Positions 6,120 to 6,333 of a stretch of DNA of 6,333 bases are shown in pieces. The DNA is from Sulfurimonas sp. GTDB lineage: Bacteria > Campylobacterota > Campylobacteria > Campylobacterales > Sulfurimonadaceae. The notes under the pieces were generated by a model that searched no databases, was not told the DNA's origin, and saw nothing but the letters and a program-made list of their open reading frames with translations. Within the stretch, counting starts at the first letter, position 1. Each line of letters begins with the position of its first letter. The stretch spans positions 1 through 6,333 of the forward strand of contig JAQIBW010000036.1 of NCBI GenBank assembly GCA_027858865.1, read 5' to 3'. Position numbers and translations under genes: made by a program.

Positions 6120-6188
6120 AGTTAACGGTTAAGGAGAGCAATAGTTTTCCCGCTAGGGTAAACTATTGGCTCCTGCGTTTTGTTATAC
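6120..6188. repeat. Long palindrome with attC-like architecture
   Basis: The core is AGGAG (6132-6136) paired with CTCCT (6170-6174), a 2/1-nt internal loop, nine continuous pairs (6139-6147 with 6160-6168), a T-T mismatch, CCC/GGG, and a GCTA loop (6152-6155). Outside it, spacers of 5 and 7 nt lead to AGTTAAC (6120-6126) and GTTATAC (6182-6188), each a 6/7 match to the integron core-site consensus (RYYYAAC and GTTRRRY). The total of 69 nt is within the usual attC range, and one arm has one extra base, as attC L boxes do. Only four base pairs (TAAC/GTTA) form between the outer boxes, and no integrase is present. A + strand terminator (followed by GCGTTTTGTT) is the main alternative. Confidence 0.4.
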
Positions 6189-6190
6189 GG

Positions 6191-6333
6191 TTAATACAGC
6201 TCAATTTGTGAAAACTCTTCACGAACTGCCTTTTCAAACTTCTTAATCATTTTTGTATCTTCATTAGTGTTATGAAGCTCTTCAAAATAATTTTCAATCG
6301 ATTTAACTAAATTTACGTTCGTTACAATATTAT
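6191..6333 (-). CDS. C-terminal fragment of an unrecognised protein (5' end outside window)
   Basis: Only the last 46 codons are visible, open to the right edge and ending in TAA (6193-6191). The peptide is charged and helical in character (LVKSIENYFEELH, then MIKKFEKAVREEFSQIELY), with no membrane segment, signal or recognisable motif. Codon use looks native and AT-rich, and the amino-acid pattern looks like a real protein rather than a chance frame. The stop lies 2 nt before the GTATAAC box of the palindrome, the spacing expected if this were a cassette gene followed by attC, but that is inference. The family cannot be named from this fragment. Confidence 0.7.
   Translation of the reverse strand, partial: NIVTNVNLVKSIENYFEELHNTNEDTKMIKKFEKAVREEFSQIELY

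Larger units (their letters stand above)
5841..6190. other. Gene-free region with repeats and a long palindrome
   Basis: About 350 nt with no convincing coding sequence. It carries, left to right: the leader and weak promoter candidates of the DUF5670-type gene (5850-5880), an AT-rich stretch, a small hairpin GCCT/AGGC (5929-5942), a diverged 29-bp direct repeat (5934-6006), a perfect 12-bp tandem repeat (6054-6078), and a long palindrome flanked by TAAC/GTTA boxes (6120-6188). A + strand reading frame at 6005-6211 starts with TTG, has no ribosome site and overlaps the palindrome and the neighbouring gene's stop, so it is not called. Confidence 0.7.

Noticed and set aside
6005..6211. 68-codon + strand reading frame
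   Set aside because: It starts at TTG with no ribosome site, spans both the tandem repeat and the palindrome, and runs over the stop of the oppositely oriented gene; the composition looks like translated non-coding sequence.

Overview
The window is AT-rich and looks like a chromosomal segment from a Campylobacterota member of the Sulfurimonas type. This is inferred from the codon bias, the short intergenic gaps, a soluble-tailed chemoreceptor with a CZB domain, and the style of the MetY protein. No rRNA or other taxonomic marker is present, so the assignment is tentative.

Layout: two genes run on the + strand and all the others on the - strand. From the left edge, the 3' part of a methyl-accepting chemotaxis protein with a C-terminal zinc-binding CZB domain overlaps by 4 nt a stand-alone CheY-like receiver gene (to 1416). 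These converge, with an 8-nt gap, on metY (O-acetylhomoserine sulfhydrylase, 1425-2690). Behind metY on the - strand lie a small DUF2391-type four-helix membrane protein and, tightly coupled to it, a membrane-anchored TPR protein. That pair is driven from a clear extended -10 promoter at about 4064-4072. Further right are a TIGR03862/HI0933-type flavoprotein that is visibly richer in G+C than its neighbours, a 90-aa coiled-coil protein, and a 49-aa lmo0937/DUF5670-type two-helix membrane protein that is easily missed because of its size.

The right end (5841-6190) has no convincing gene but is rich in structure. It holds a diverged 29-bp direct repeat whose copies start 44 bp apart and contain DnaA-box-like cores, a 12-bp perfect tandem repeat, and a long imperfect palindrome (6132-6174). 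Flanking TAAC/GTTA boxes give the palindrome an architecture resembling an integron attC site. It sits immediately after the stop codon of a gene that enters from the right edge (6191-6333, - strand, product not recognised).

Functional themes: zinc-linked or stress-linked chemosensing (MCP-CZB plus receiver), sulfur amino-acid synthesis (MetY), and an envelope/stress cluster of small proteins (DUF5670, coiled coil). No complete novel multi-gene system can be shown here. The palindrome and repeat block at the right end is the part least explained by known genes.
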